DNA of 64,000 nucleotides from Paralichthys olivaceus (GCF_024713975.1 NC_091102.1:18253501-18317500); one strand, 5' to 3'. Positions 20,691 through 35,200 are shown, counted from the stretch's first letter. Notes: a model not told the origin generated them from the sequence alone. Made by a program: numbers and translations.

Positions 20691-23687
20691 AAATATAAAT
20701 ATACAAGGTTACAGGATTTGATAAGAGTAGTCTGAAGCACTCTGTCATGCACCAGTCAGTCCAAAAATTTAATATGGCACCAAATCAAATGTACATTGAC
20801 ATGAATATCTTTTGTGCTGCAGTGATATTAAGTTTAAGTTAATTTGATGTGACGTAGAAAATGGAGCTGATATAATGCAAAACATTGCATTGCACACAGT
20901 TGCATACAAACTTTAACTATACAGATTTACCTCTTTACTTTTGGAATAACTAATTTAAGGCTCAAAAACAATCCCAGTCAACCTCTTACAGTGAGCAACA
21001 GGATTGTCTCTGCCACAGTTGTGCCTCGATATTGGAACCTGAAAGGTACCCATGGTGAATGTACTTGAACCCATCATGCATTCATTAATTCATCAAGACA
21101 GACCTGATACGAGGGGGACCCAGACAAAGACCTCACCAGCATGATGTGGTATTATTCAATTTGGACAATTAGCAAGTTGTCATGATGGAAGACAGCAAGA
21201 ATATGATAATAATACTTCTAGCACTACTAATGATAATACTGAATAATGTCCTAAGAATAAATGTGAAGTCAAATAAACTAAAATCCCTTTATATGCTTTA
21301 AAGAAAAATATTATATAAATAATTTAGTCTTATTTCCTTTTCCTGGTCCAAGAAATATTTTGTAGGCAGACGGACAAAAGACCATTTTCCAGCCTATGTT
21401 TTCTATAAATGAAATTCCAAAAAAGTGTCACTGACCAGCATAAATCTACCTACTGATTAAAATAAAATAAGCTCATCATCAACAACAAAGCTGCCTGATG
21501 TGTCACACCATTGTCTCATTTGTGTAACAAAAGTTATTGAAAATAAACAAATATAATAAACCATATTAAAGGATAACATTTAAACCAGACATTTACAAAA
21601 AACTATGAAATTAGCAGAACAAATATGGGAATCAAATCAACCTTGACTGAGAAAACCGAAGAAAGAGGATGAGAACACACTCAGTTCAGTCTCCTCTGAG
21701 GTGATTGTGATTTACAAGTAGAGCTGATACCACGTTTGATCTTATGGGTCATTCAGATCCATTAAAAACCTCAGACAGATAACCTTATTGGACTTGTGAA
21801 GACTCCTGCTTATCCTGTACCAACTTCAGAATCTGATGATGATTGATGGGTTTTATGGATACTATCCAAAATACAAACAAAAGGAATCCATATCATCTCT
21901 TCTTCACATTGGTAGTTGTTACAGGTCTCTTGCTGTATTTGTTACCATACAGTGTCTTAAAAAATCCTATCCCACATGAAACCACATTTAAATCCACTAC
22001 ACACTAACTTGCACACATATATCAGTCCCTTATATACGCCAGATTCTTTTATCAAGATCCATGTTTTTATTCCATGAAAAACTAGTAAAGATGTCAAAAA
22101 ATACTTCTTTCTTGTCACTATCAATCCCATCAAGTTTTGAGGAAATATGTCCAGTAGATTTGTGTAATTCTGCCAACAAACAAAGCAGCTAACAAACACA
22201 CTGAGGGGCAGGGGTGAAAACATAACCTCCTTGGTGGACATAGATATTTTTATTGTTCTTTTCATATGAAGTCTTAAGTGGTGGGGATGACTTGAATGAG
22301 GGTGAATGAGCGACTTCGTAAAGCACTGCTCTGCTTGGAAAGTGCATTTTGATTACAGCATGTCATGCAGTCATGTCACTTTCACAAAATACTGCGGCTG
22401 GAGATGACCTTGCTGTGACAGGTTTCACAGGGACAGTCAGACAACAATCATGCTACGGTGCTGTTGTCCCCCATCCACTTCAAATTAGAATTGAAATGGA
22501 TTTTTTTTCCCACTTAATTTTGCACGAGTGGCCAGTTTCAATCAATTAATCAGTCCGTGCAAAACAAAGTGAAATAGATCATGTTTGCTCAAGGCTACTA
22601 TTGCTAACTACGAGCTCCTGTTCAGTGTGGAAGAGTCATGGAGTAGGTGTTGTTAGATGCGTCTGTGTGTATGTATAAAAGTCATTTTGTCACACTTGTA
22701 TACAAAATGTATAAAACATGCCAATTGTGATGCTTTTAGATTGTTGTTAGTCTACGAGGCAGTTGTGTTTGTCTATATTAATTTGAATTACAAACTGTTT
22801 GGCTGAACCACTGGAAAGTAAAGGGTCAAGGGTGCAAATTTGTCCATGGTGTATTGCACAGATATAATGATGGTTTGAGCTAAGCTTCTTCAAGGCTTGG
22901 TTAGCTCTATCAAGAACTGGACATTTCTTCACACTCGAAAGCAAAAGGTTATTGTTGCTTTCCGAATTTAAAGTCCGGTATATATCTGCCTGGAAAGTAG
23001 TACAGAACACACAGCATTTAGAAAGGCCACCACCATTTCAGGTAAAAAGTAAAACTTTTTGTTTGGAGGCATGTCAGCCAATGGTGAGAACTTGTAGAAT
23101 GGGTCGTCTTGTATCTGTTGTGCTGTTTGCCAGTTGATCATTTAGTAAAGTAACAAATGTATTTCTTCTTCCAAGTTCCTTAAACTGCAAAGCATTTCAT
23201 GTTCTGTTTGTTTAAATTAAAAACCGAGGAAGCACAGAGGAAGCACTGACTGTTTAAAGCAGCCTTTAACAGTTTTTACTTTACCTCAGTACAAGAGTAC
23301 TGGCTGCAGTTTTGTAGAGTGGTGTGATGCAGGGAAGGGTTTTGTGCAAGTACAGCATTATGACCCCAACTTGCGTGACTGAGACACTGCACCTGGGGTG
23401 GGGCGGGCATCAAAGCCACCCCATCAGCCCTGTCACCAAATTGTGGCAACCGCAGATTGCGACCATTATTCATAATTAAGATTTGACACACACAAAAGTG
23501 TAAATTCTGGTAGTGGGTAGAGTTCGAGAGATCCAAGTGAGTAAAGGGCAGCCTCTATTTTTTAAAGACATTTTGTAAGCTCTTCTTGTCCACAAGAGAT
23601 GAGTTCTCAGTGGAAACAGAATAAAGGGCTAATGCACATGCCAGACAAGGTTAGCATCAGAGCGTGAATGTGACATCACGGCCAATG

Positions 23688-23691
<4 letters not shown>
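20691..23691. other. Intronic stretch without recognised gene
   Basis: AT-rich DNA. No exon, RNA gene or clear repeat can be supported. Confidence 0.4.

Positions 23692-23746
<55 letters not shown>
23692..23746. repeat. (CA)n microsatellite
   Basis: About 27 AC units, uninterrupted. Confidence 0.95.
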
Positions 23747-23751
<5 letters not shown>

Positions 23752-25034
23752 ATGCACATGCATGGACATGCTCACATGTTGGAACCACAAATGGCAGGAC
23801 AAGGCCCCCATGCAACTACCAGGAATACACTTGACCATGGTTGATTGGACCACTTACTGGCAGAGATGCTATATAGGCTAGCATACGGGTTATTGTGAGG
23901 TTTGATGGGCTAGTCTGGTGTTACTCTCTTTACATAAAGTATGTTTGATTACATTTTCCATGAGGTGCTAAAAGGAAATGGTCAGTTGCACTGAAAACAA
24001 ATGCAATATTTATGCTAGAACTAGACTATTGTACACTGCCAGTACTCTTCCTTATACATATGTGTGTGTGTATTTGTGAGCATACTCTGCTCAATTAATC
24101 AGGGTTCATAAAAACAAACATTTATTTTATTATCAGAGCACCTTCCAGTTCATTGTGATTATTAATAATAAACACAGTTGAAATACTATTGAATTGTACT
24201 TTCTTTATTGTATTGGATCAGTTTTTGACTTCATACATGTTATTGAATTTTCGGGGACACTGTCTCCTCTCTCTAAGGCATTGTGCGTATAGTTTGGGGA
24301 AGTGCGGGAGCTACGGTCCAAGGCTTCAGTCCCTAGACACCACAGATATAAGACTGCACAAGCAGGCAATGCTGTCCTGAAAACTAGAAAATACATTTGA
24401 TTGTTTAGGAACTAGCAGACCAATAGACTAAATTATCTGTAGGGGTTTGAAGTGTGACCTCAGGAAAGCAGACTTCTGAATATGAGAGGACGTCATGCAC
24501 AGTTGTTGTATTGATGGATTCTGAATTTCTCCTTGGCCAAGCTTCAATAAATATGGAGACTTTCTTCACTGATGAGTTGACCATTGACCAGCAGATTTTC
24601 CACAACAATATTAGACTATATACGGTATTATATAAAACTACTAGGCTACTTCAAAATAAAAGGCACTGAATCATAACATATGTTAGACATTATGATGTTT
24701 TGGACCTTTTCTTGAGGAAATTCTCTTGGAATTTGAATTGAATACCCCTACTCTAGTGTTGGAGTTTTTAATCAGAGACCGGTTTTCATTTGTTTTGTTG
24801 TTTGACAGCTTGATGTAGATTGATATATTCCTTTTACTTGAATGGAACAAGCTCTTGCACTAATTTTATTTAGGAGAGATTTTGTATGAGACTGGGCTAT
24901 TTTTTTGTTTTGGAATAAATCCTTGCAATGCATATTCATGTATTTAAAAGAGGATGATAGAATGAAGATGATTGAATGAATACAAATGACAAGAGATTTT
25001 TATTCTGTTTTTGATCAATTCATTATACATTCAT
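23747..25034. other. Intronic stretch without recognised gene
   Basis: No supported gene or repeat. Short ORFs on both strands look random. Confidence 0.4.
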
Positions 25035-25092
25035 TATCATACAATGAAAAGATAGATTAATCAAAACAATTATCGATAGGATCAGCCCTAGT
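25035..25092 (+). repeat. End of a dispersed fish element
   Basis: GATTAATCAAAACAATTATCGATAGGATCAGCCCTAG resembles the common terminal segment (...ATCGATAGGATCAGCCCTA) of hAT-type MITEs in fish. The other end was not found. Confidence 0.35.
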
Positions 25093-27102
25093 GAACAGCT
25101 CTCTGAACAGCAGTGTGAGCTCTACTTCTGGCCTCTGTCCTCACCAAGCCGATCTTTACTTGGCTCAATTACCGCAGGTCACCTTTGTGGTTCAAGAAAG
25201 CTGCAACAAGCATTACCACAGGCCAAACTGTTAAGATTGTAGAGGGGCAGAATTTTTCTCTACGTATTTTATTATGGAACCTCCATTTTTTTGTTTCTCC
25301 CATCCTCTCTGCTGTTCTTCATATTTAAATACAGTGATAAGCTATCTCATTGGCACTTAGTTACTTAAGTAGGAAATATTATTAGTCATGGTAACAGTTG
25401 ATGTTGTTATAATATCTGAACTAACAGCCTTACACAGCTAATATGCGTTAAGTGTTGCCTGGACCAAATATAGTTGTTAGTCAAACTCATTAGGGAAATA
25501 GAAAACCTAAATAGCCCAACAGAGATCTCAGATTATTGTTGCTCTGTTTTCCTGAAATAATATGTTCAACCCCACATCCTCCTTCCAAATTAAGATTAAT
25601 TTGAAATGAGCAAATTTGAAATAACTAAAGCCAATAACTGAACCCATGAGAAATTGCTAAATGACTGAGAAAGTCAGGTTATAGTCAGCAAGAAACTTAA
25701 TATTAATGTGAAATAACAAATAACAGCCTGGAATTCTCAAAATACAAATTCATACGCCTAATTTTGACTTTACACGCAGAACAACAAAATTGCATAGCAT
25801 TCACGCGATCCATTCAGTGTTAACCCACAATACATTTTTGCGCTCATGCAGGTACAATAAGCATACAATATGCTTGCTCTTTCATTCACATGCCTGTCCT
25901 TGAGACAGAAGTGTATCTGTCATCGCCTTTTACATGAGCTCCCTCTAGATCTCTAGCATACAGGACACAAGCCACATTGCCCTAGGGTATGGCTATAGTG
26001 GGCCGCTATGTCTGTCAGTATATCCACTATGTGCTTTTTCAAAGGCAGGCTTTGGGAGCATATGCACAGGAACAAACATCCACACAAAGGTTCACGTCAT
26101 AGCAGTTCACTGTGTGCGTATCACCCCTGAAAACATGGATTGTGTCATGATGTGGCTGTACATGTATTCACAGTAGATTAGGCTAAGCCCATCAATAATG
26201 CAGGCCACACAGAGTAGCTGTGAAAACACTCTTTTTTAAATTTATTTTATAAGCTGTACTCTACAGTTTGTTTTTTAAAGAAGGCACAGTCGGACAGTGA
26301 ATCCTCTGCCCTGGAACAACAAATTGTTCTCTAAAGTTCTGAATGTCTCAGGATAGTTTGAAGCACAATACTGTGAATGAGTGAAGTTGTCCTCTCTTGT
26401 GCTTGTCTTTATCATATTCATCCGCCCTCTTTGTCTCCGTCTTGTCCTCCATATTCTATGGAGCTCTGCACAGAGCCCTTGGTGATATGGCTATATATAG
26501 AATGAAAATGAGGAGCAAGATTAAGAAAAATAAAGTAGAACCATTTAGTGTGTTGTCCACGGCACTCCTGCCTGAAAGGGTTAACCACGCTCAGATTTGG
26601 CCAGTAGACTGTTTTCGTCTGTGAAGAACTGACTCAGGGTAAAGAGGTCGTGCCTGAGATAGACTTCCTCAATTAACCACAATAACTTCTGGCTAAATGC
26701 CCTTTGTGAAATAACCATCTTCCCAGCACTTACCTTCCTCTTGTTGTCATAGCTATGAAGGATTACAATTGACAAAAACAGTTTTTGTCACTGATGGGTA
26801 CGGATAAGTTGAATGATTTTATTTTTATGTTTCCATTGTTATTAGAATTCTCCCTCAAGGCCCCTTTGAGGTCCCTGAGCACCACCAGGGAAATACCTGC
26901 ACAGTATATGTCATTAGCTACAGTTTCATTTTTTTCACTTTTCATTTCAAGCTATTCCATCAATGTTCCTGGCTGAAAACTGTTTGTGACAGATTTGATC
27001 TGTGGTAGCTCGCATGCTAATTAAGATTATGTGAGCAGTGACTGTGTAAAGTATGACGTGTCTCAGCTTCCTCCTACATGAAGGCAAAATATCCTGTATA
27101 TA
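25093..27102. other. Intronic stretch without recognised gene
   Basis: No supported gene. Nothing recognisable beyond AT-rich unique sequence. Confidence 0.4.
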
Positions 27103-27280
27103 GGCGCGGCCATCTTTTGCTGCTAAATGATTTACATTTAGAGCCAGAGTCTGCGCAGCATTTGAGCCATGCTATCGAGGTCGTATCGATACACCAACTC
27201 AACCAATCACGGGTCAATCTCAGCTGTCAATTGTGATGTCGCTTTCTTTAAAGTTGTGACATACAGTGTGAGATTTTCAA
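27103..27280 (+). repeat. Dispersed fish repeat (family Y), copy 2
   Basis: Begins GGCGCGGCCATCTTTTGCTG, then GAGCCAGAGTCTGCGCAGCA, then GTATCGATACACCAACTCAA. It is similar to the copy at 13911-14240. It runs directly into a family X fragment. Confidence 0.6.
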
Positions 27281-27284
27281 CATA

Positions 27285-27400
27285 TTCTTTGATTTCTCTC
27301 GAGAAAATTTGGTGCAGATCCCAAAATAATCTTGATCCAGTGAATTTAAATAGAGTTTCATAAGGGGACTGCCTTGGCGGAGGCATGTGTTCTGACACAA
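27285..27400 (+). repeat. Old dispersed fish repeat (family X), 3' fragment
   Basis: Contains AAATTTGGTGCAGATCC, GAATTTAAATAGAGTTTCAT and CTGCCTTGGCGGAGGCATGT. The TTAA inside GAATTTAAAT is intact here. In the related copy near 56330 the same site carries an inserted element. Confidence 0.55.
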
Positions 27401-28365
27401 CTAAATTTGTGTGCTCAGCTTACATACATAATCTTAAACAGTATTTTTTCACTTTTTCACATAAATCCAGTATACAGTGTGCCAGAGCTGCTAATATCAG
27501 GGCCGTCCTCCACACTGAGTGGATGAAGATTTTACTTCCTCCCTGGTGTTCTGTGAACTGGTAGAGTTGCTCCATTGGGACTACACATGGATGGGGGGGG
27601 TTGCTGGGAGCAGAGCATAGCAGGTGCTGTCAGCCCATGGGGGTATATTTGTGTACTCTGCCCACTCAGTAGGAACATTTTAATTTGATCCCTTTTGTTT
27701 CTATAAAACAGGTCAGGATTTGTTCTACCCCTGGGCATTTTGTGTCAGCACTGTGGTGATGCAGGAGAGTTGCAGCTTCATGTATTTTACTTTGTCAAAA
27801 CATATAATCAGCTTTTGATGCTCTTTAAGTTCTCTGTATGGTTTGATCACCTCGGAGGTCCTCCAATTTTCATTTAGGCCATATGCTTGCAAGATCACAT
27901 CCTATTGCAGGCAGTGTCAGGATTTGTCTTATAGAAACACAAACACATGACACCAAGCCATGCAAAAGAAAACTTCCTTTGCTGGCTGTGAGATTGAACT
28001 AATGTACCTTCTTTCATTCGGAGGATAACGGCGACAAGTGCTTCAGTTGATAGAATGTTTTTCTTTGTGTTTGGCATGCAGTCTGCATTTGCCACAGATA
28101 ATGACCGTATTTTTTTTTTTTTCCAGTATTGGAAAATCCATGTACGTCAGATTGGAATGTTCTCTGGTTTCTGTCTCAGCGTGCCTAAAGTCACAGGTCA
28201 TTTTCTCAGCAAAAGCAAACCATCTCAGTACCGCAGTATGTATCGATTTTAGATAAAAAAGCAAAACAGGTTTGGCTATCAGTAATTTAAGGCAGGATTG
28301 ATTGTGTGACTTAACTGACATAACTGAAAAGTGATGCTAGATTTATATCTGTTCCTTCAAACATA

Positions 28366-28368
<3 letters not shown>
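27401..28368. other. Intronic stretch without recognised gene
   Basis: No supported gene. Poly(G) near 27592 and poly(T) near 28110 are low-complexity only. Confidence 0.4.

Positions 28369-28407
<39 letters not shown>
28369..28407. repeat. (AT)n microsatellite
   Basis: An AT run of about 39 bp followed by two CCATATAG units. Confidence 0.93.
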
Positions 28408-28408
<1 letters not shown>

Positions 28409-28455
28409 CCATATAGCCATATATGACTTATGCAGTTAGGTTGTTTTGATATTAA

Positions 28456-29152
28456 AGTGGACCTATTATGCTTTTTCAGTCTTTCCTCGTCCTCTATAGG
28501 GGGTTGTATATTTTTTTTATGAATGTATATGATGTGCATGGCTCAAAATCCCAAAGTCCGCAGCAGAGGGAGCTCTTCTCTCCTACAGTAAACACTTTTC
28601 CAGAGGCTGCTGCAATCGGTCATCTTCGATTTTTCTAATCCTATGGCCACATGTCTACGTCACAACGCTGGTCATTAAGCTGGACCGAGAGTGGCAGAAG
28701 GAGTAAGCAGCACCAAATACAAAACTTACCTTTCATTAAGTTTTCAGGTGCTGTCGGAAAATCAAATCAAAACACTACACAGAGTACAACCAAGCTAAAG
28801 TCTCCCGATGTACACAGCAAAGCCGGCTGTGGAACATTTTACATATTTTAAATTAATTATTATCTGTATAATTCCAAATAATCGCCAGTGTTGTGTTTAA
28901 TTGCGGAGTCGTCTGTTCGCAGCTTCGTTTCGTCCGGGCGTAATGGAACTCATCACCAGCTGGCCAATCAGAGCAGACTGGGCTTTCTAGCGAGTGGGGG
29001 TAGAAGCTGAATCCGGCTGTGAGAGTCTCTGCTGCTGCAGCAATGAATAGAATAAAGAAACTAAAGCGTTTTCTGAACATTGGAGCCTGTAAACATATTC
29101 GAGTAGTGCCCCAAATTAAAATTATGAAACCTAAAAACATAAAAGGTCTCCT
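28456..29152. mobile_element. TTAA-flanked MITE (piggyBac-like)
   Basis: The ends are AGTGGACCTATTATGCTTTT (left) and, inverted from the right, AGGAGACCTTTTATGTTTTT. Both sit directly inside TTAA (28452-28455 and 29153-29156). About 697 bp and no transposase. TTAA duplication is the mark of piggyBac transposition, hence the assignment, which is inferred. The inner part is GC-richer than its surroundings and holds open frames on the minus strand that I regard as incidental. Confidence 0.65.
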
Positions 29153-29156
29153 TTAA

Positions 29157-30120
29157 TATTGCCCTATTCATACGTCCTAGATAGATCCTCATCCCTGTCA
29201 AAGCTCTCTGAATGATGGCACCATGAAAGATCTCTACCCTGCTTTGATCCATTCTGAAAAATATGTTGATTACTGTTGAGATTCTGTATCTGAATTAAAA
29301 TATTACAAAAAAAGAAATAAATCTAGCTGTACATGTCTGAATGTGCCTGCTTTTCTGCTGGGACTTTCTTTGCATATCTCCTGTTTCCAGTCTGCAGTGC
29401 GTGTGTGTGTGTGCGTGCGTGCATGGGCTGATTTGTTTTTCCCAGTTATGGCAGTTTTGGCCCCGGACTGCTGTGCCGTTGGACCACTGTTCTGGCTCGC
29501 TGTCATTCGTTCAATGTGGTGTACATGTTGCAACAGCAGCACTCACAGCATCACAGCCACATACAGTATTCCTCGCTGTTAGAAAAGTCCGTCCCAATAT
29601 ATTTATAGATATGTTTGTTCACTGAATCTCTCCTTTCATGACAGTTTGAAAATAATGTGTGTGATGCTACTGAGTCCCCACCCACTGATGATAAAAGAAG
29701 ACTCTTAATAAAGATGTAAGTCCAGTGTAAGTCTCCCAGGGTGGCCTCGCCGTTGAGCAGCTTTGGGTGAGCCCCTGCTATGTTGTCAGTTCAGCTCCGG
29801 CTCTCGCCCTTTGACTGTTCATCTGACAAGTGTGTCTGAAGTAGAATCACATAAGAGTTCATCACTCGCAGTCAAATGAAACACTTTCACATTGGCAGTG
29901 TTATTTCCTGTTTTGGAGCTCCTTCAGCCAGTTAGTGCTGGTGTTATTTGTGAATCACACAACGCAGCAGTGTTTTATTTCTTTGGAGGCTCCCCTAGTG
30001 TCACCTTGACTTTTTCCCTCTGTCAGTTTTTGTATGTCTACGAGACATCTCTCTATGGACGTACCCACACTCACACACACTTCTTGTTATTCCCTGTGTT
30101 TAAATTTTCTCTTCAGGCAG

Positions 30121-30122
<2 letters not shown>
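29157..30122. other. Intronic stretch without recognised gene
   Basis: Includes a short GT/GC run near 29400-29422. No gene seen. Confidence 0.4.

Positions 30123-30169
<47 letters not shown>
30123..30169. repeat. (CA)n microsatellite
   Basis: About 23 CA units. Confidence 0.95.
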
Positions 30170-30172
<3 letters not shown>

Positions 30173-33100
30173 CACTCAGACCAAGTGGTGCTGAAAGATG
30201 TTCCTAAATTAGGATGTTCTTCTGCACTAAAGGCAGGTGTGAGGTTTTAGCACCTCTCGCAAATCTTACACCTCTCGAACGTGCACGGTGCAGATGTTTT
30301 CATCAGTGAGAGGCTGACATTTCCGTCAATGCTTCAACATGCAGAACACGAATAAACCTGTGAGTACTTTTGTGTATGTTTGCACATAGGTTTTTTTTTT
30401 TCTCAAGTGAAAATCTGATCATCAGTGGATATTAAATTTAGCTCTCATTATCCTTCAGGATAAACACAGTGTCAGTCGTTTACTTTTTGATATCACAGTG
30501 GTGAAGGATAGAAAAGTGGTAAGAAATAATTCAACCTTCAGCCTGAAACCAACACGTATGTGGATATTCACAATTTCAGCTTTGATGTAAAATGATTCCA
30601 CAAAGACAAGCCTGTGCAAAACATGGCTTCTTCTATACAAATCTGTTGTATTATGACCATCTCCACAGCTTGGCCATATTTATAGTATTCCACCACATTA
30701 TGATAGGTTCTTTTTCTGAGTTACCTATGTTATACCTCTGTTGTACAATGAACAGAAGAGAAAGCCTTTGTGAATTTGTCCCACAGCAACTAATATCAGC
30801 TGAAACATTAATTGTATTGCAGAGCCTAAATAATATATTGTCCAATGGATGTGCTAAGAATAGTACCTGCTGCGGACAAAATGCATTTACCAGGATGATT
30901 TTTCTTTTAATTAGGTGAAACGATTAAGCTGCGTCGTAACCAAACCTGATGACCTAAAAAGACTAAGTGGAGTGGGAGTCCTGTCAGGCTAACAGGATCG
31001 AAACAATGACCCCCCGACACACAGACACACAGACACACACACAGCCTTTAAATGGCAGTGCAACAGCGAGGGGCCATTGCAAGTCTGGGAACAACACTAT
31101 CAGTCACACTTTATTTGGGATTAGCAGGACAGATGGCTGCTGCTCTGTACACTTCCATTTAAAATACAGTTTTGGCAGTTTGCTGATCCACTTGTCTGAA
31201 GAGACTTAACAACGAGTACACTATTAAAATAAACAGCCATTACTTAAGCAGGCAGGGGTCAAAGACATAGCAGAGGATCGCTGTCATGAATGTTTCTCTG
31301 TTACTTGAAGGATTTTGTGGAAAAGTACGATCGCTATGGACAAAAAATGCACATCCACACTTCTGATTAAGTAAAGGAATGTGAGCCACTTGCTTTTTCA
31401 GTCGTGTTTTTTCTTGTTGCACTGTGATTAGCTTTTTGTTCCAACTTCCCCCGGTAACCACAAAGCTCTTTGTTTAGATTTGATGGCCAGTCACCGTCTA
31501 CATCCCACCCTCAGCTATGTGAGCCTGTCTCTTCACCTCTTATGGTCAAAAGGTCATTAATCTTGAATGTAACCATTCAACATTTTTCACTCATCAGATT
31601 TTCTTATTTGCAGCTAAGCCATGTGACCACAGAGAGCTCCCACATACAAGAGGAAACTGTTCCGTTTTCTAGATTTCTGTCTATTAGAATTGCAATATTT
31701 AGTCAGATAATTGTTTATCAACCAACTGAAAAATAATATACATATATCTTGATAATTGATAATTCTTTTTAAGGCATTATTGAGAAATACCAAACATACA
31801 GCTTTTCAGAAGTGATTTTGATTATTTCCTTTGTCATATCTGAATATGGTTTCACTTTAGGCTATACAAGAATTAACAGAGAGATTTTTCGTTGTGTCTT
31901 TTTACCGTTTTCAATATATATGCAAAACATTGGAACTAGTTTTTGGTATTTTGCCTTTAGCAAACAATTTCATTTTTTAAAATGTGAATATGTGCTGGTT
32001 TCCTGCTTCCTCCATCAAAGTTAAGTGAATATTTTTTTGCACTGTTCTTTGACTGTAAGAAATTGTGACTATTTTATTATTATTTTATAGAAAATGAATT
32101 ATAAAGTATTCTTGATCATCAAGCTAATCCTTATTTGTGCTATAACTGATATGTAGGGAAAGTCTAAACTGGAATCAAACATTTAGAGAGAAGCTTGTAT
32201 TTGAAACCAGATGTCTCAAGTGGGTGTAGACAAAATGGAAGTTTTACTGTATAGGCCCTTACTACGGATTTCAAATCATACCCCTTGACTAATGTGCAAC
32301 TTTATCTGCTGATATAACGAACATGACTGTCACTGTTAAATGTGGTACCCTGCCCATAACACACGACCTGATGGTACACCCACAGTGTTTGCAGTAAATA
32401 GACCTCTTAATATTTATCAAACACTGGTCACATCAAGGCTGCCTGCTGCATTTGGCCCTATGAACGGGATGTTTGTAACTCACAGGAGAGCTTCTCAGAG
32501 TGAGAGTGTAGCACACTCCGGTGGAATGCGTCAGCGTACAGGCAGGTAGTGCGAGTGTTTTTTGGAAGGAAGATGTAGCAGCCCCATTACTCACCTCTGT
32601 AGCAGGGATAGTGCTGTGTTGTGCCTCCCAGGGGTTCTGTTCAATCATTGGCGCACACTTTATTACCTGTTCTGTGGAGGTGTGTGTGTGTGTGCGCACT
32701 CTTGCTGCAGAGCCCTCTCATCTTAACTTGTGTATAGCACAGGGATTTGTTTTCTGTGTTTACAGTAACATGTGTGCTATTTGAGGTGCTTTTTGGTGCC
32801 TAGTAACTTTTAATAATGCTCCTGTGTGTCTTAAATGAATAGCTGTGCAAGTCTCCGCTCATACATGCACGCCAGGATTCATCCTTCGCCTCACCTCCTC
32901 CGACACCAGTGCTGTGACGATACTGCTGCAGGTTTCTTGCTGCATTCGCCACAGATGTTGTTACGACCCCAGTGGACGAACAGGTTTTCCCCTAATTATT
33001 TGAACAACATCTGGGCACAAGGCAGAGAGGAGGTGGAGGAGGACCTTCGTCCTGGAGGGTGGTTTGGCCGTTATCGAACCGTAAATAAGACATGGCTAAG

Positions 33101-34830
33101 GGGATGTGGGATGCTTGTGCGAGCAAGCGTGGGTTTGTGTGTAGGAGAGAGGCCATTTCAATAGTGTGCAGCAGGGCAGGGGGAGGGGAAGAGCTGGAAT
33201 CTGCCATATGGATGAGAAAGAAAGACAAAGAGAGAAATGGAAGGGAGGAGAGAAGGAAGGAGAAAAGGGGGAGACTCAGCGGCCCATGTCAACTCACTTA
33301 ATGCTCCCTGCTGGCCCCGGGGATGCTGACAGCACAGTTTTGTTGATTCATCCCCCTCTCTGGCTAGTTCCCCCCCGTCTTTTGCAGTCAGTCTCTATTC
33401 CTGTTGCCCTTGTGCTGCTCTTTTTGTAATGCTGCCCGATCTGTCTTCTTGTCCTCTAGCATGACCTTGTGAATCTGGAGTCTACCCTGTCATGCTGTCA
33501 GGTCTGCTGATGCATATGCCTAATGCCACAGAGTATCTCAGTTAAAAGTGTGTGCATTATGTAATCTTCCTCATAGAGTAAGAGGTTAAGGGTAAATCCA
33601 GTGTGCCACAGGAATTGGTTATACAAACCTGATGGATGGATATATTCGCTCCTAGATGAAAAGTGTCCTTTCTCACAGGCTGTGCTTCCACATTAAATAT
33701 TTCTACAATTTTTTTTGTTAAGGACAGGAGTCAGTGTAATTTTATTTTATTTTAACGTATCATCCACAACACAGACTCTTTATGTGCCCCTAAATATTTA
33801 CAACCAGCAACTGCATTTAAAGCAGTTTGAGTAAAAGAGGAAATATAAAAACATGGATCATAATTCTTTTTTTACAGATTTCTTATATTTACTAGCAGGA
33901 TCACAACATACCTAAAATTACAAAATGCTACACCAAGAATGTAAGCCTAAATGAGATAATAATATTTTTAAGGTGAACGTTATGCCATAGGTCCTAAATA
34001 ACTGTATGGGAATAAAGTCTGAAACATGTATTTCTCTGTGGGTTGGAGCAGTGTGTGTGGATGGCCTACCTAGAAATTATATGTGGAAACAATCATATAC
34101 CTGCAACACAGTTTTTCGAATGAAACTATCCATTAGGTGATGGCAGCAGAGAAAAATCCCCTCTCAAGGTTATAAAAAAGGCTTTTGATCCAGATTTCAG
34201 TTGTAGAGGGATGATAGCCTGCAGAAGCACAGTCACACACCAGTGTTTTCATTAAATCTTACTTATCTTCCCTTTGACAACCTGTCCCTTTATTTCAGGT
34301 TTGCTTTTTTTTTAGTTATGATTTTTCTTCTAATTATGGATCAAGACGGAGGATCCACAGATTACATGTGCTTCTTGAGAACAAGCTTGCAAGGATCGAT
34401 CACAGAGGTTTTCTCATGTTTCTAAAAAACCAAAGCACAGACCAATTAACATCCAGGCCCTTTTAGAGCTCATATAGCAGGAGGCATTAAGTCAAGGTGA
34501 CACTGTGAAAAGGTGTTTTATTACTGGCTCTTCCGACCAATTGTCATGCTGGGTCAGCTAATCTGGAGGTGAAATGCCCACTGACATTTTTCTTCTGAAG
34601 CCATTTGTTGAAGATAATGTACACCTCAACACAAGAACAGTTGAACATTAAATAAGTCACTGGATAACACATCAAAGATGCAGATGATTTGTAAAAACAC
34701 TTCAAAAATTCAGAAATGTTTCTGTGTTTTTCCTTTAGCCAAAAATCACACATTTAGCCATTAGCTTTGTAGGTTGAACAGGGATGTAAATTTAACCTAC
34801 ACAACCAAGTAAGAAAGAAGAGGTGATTTT
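30170..34830. other. Intronic stretch without recognised gene
   Basis: Holds a short GT run (about 32681-32694) and a purine-rich patch (33215-33275). The GC-richer part at 32830-33170 has open frames but no splice-bounded exon that I can defend. Confidence 0.35.
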
Positions 34831-35200
34831 CTCACTATGCGTCAAGATGCGCAAGCTTTATTATATCATGCATGTCATACATGATGTTTACATGAGTTGC
34901 TAATAGAATTATCCATCCACACTCCTGTTTACATTTTATAACTACTACTTGTTTACACTCAAACCCAGGACGTGCATCGTTGAGCAGTTGGTAACTGGTA
35001 TATAATGCAGTGTTTGCACTACGTTCAATTATTGCCGCCGCTGCTTCAGGGTCATGGCACACACAAATTATAGACCCAGTATCCTTGTACTGTGCTGTAT
35101 CACCCTGCAGCATGTCCTCCCTCCTCACTCCCCCGCTGACCTGCTCTCACTTTACACCTCAACAATAAACACCAACACTAATCACAAGTTATGAAATGTA
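34831..35200. repeat. Dispersed element related to the hAT-like copy at 51 kb
   Basis: The block around 35091-35155 (GCATGTCCTCCCTCCTCACT, then CCCCCGCTGACCTGCTCTCA) matches 51215-51270 with few changes. This ties it to the inside of the hAT-like element at 51141-51349. Ends could not be fixed. A 97-codon minus-strand frame over it is probably incidental. Confidence 0.5.

Noticed and set aside
34835-35128. 97-codon minus-strand ORF
   Set aside because: Overlaps a dispersed element related to the 51-kb MITE; no known domain.
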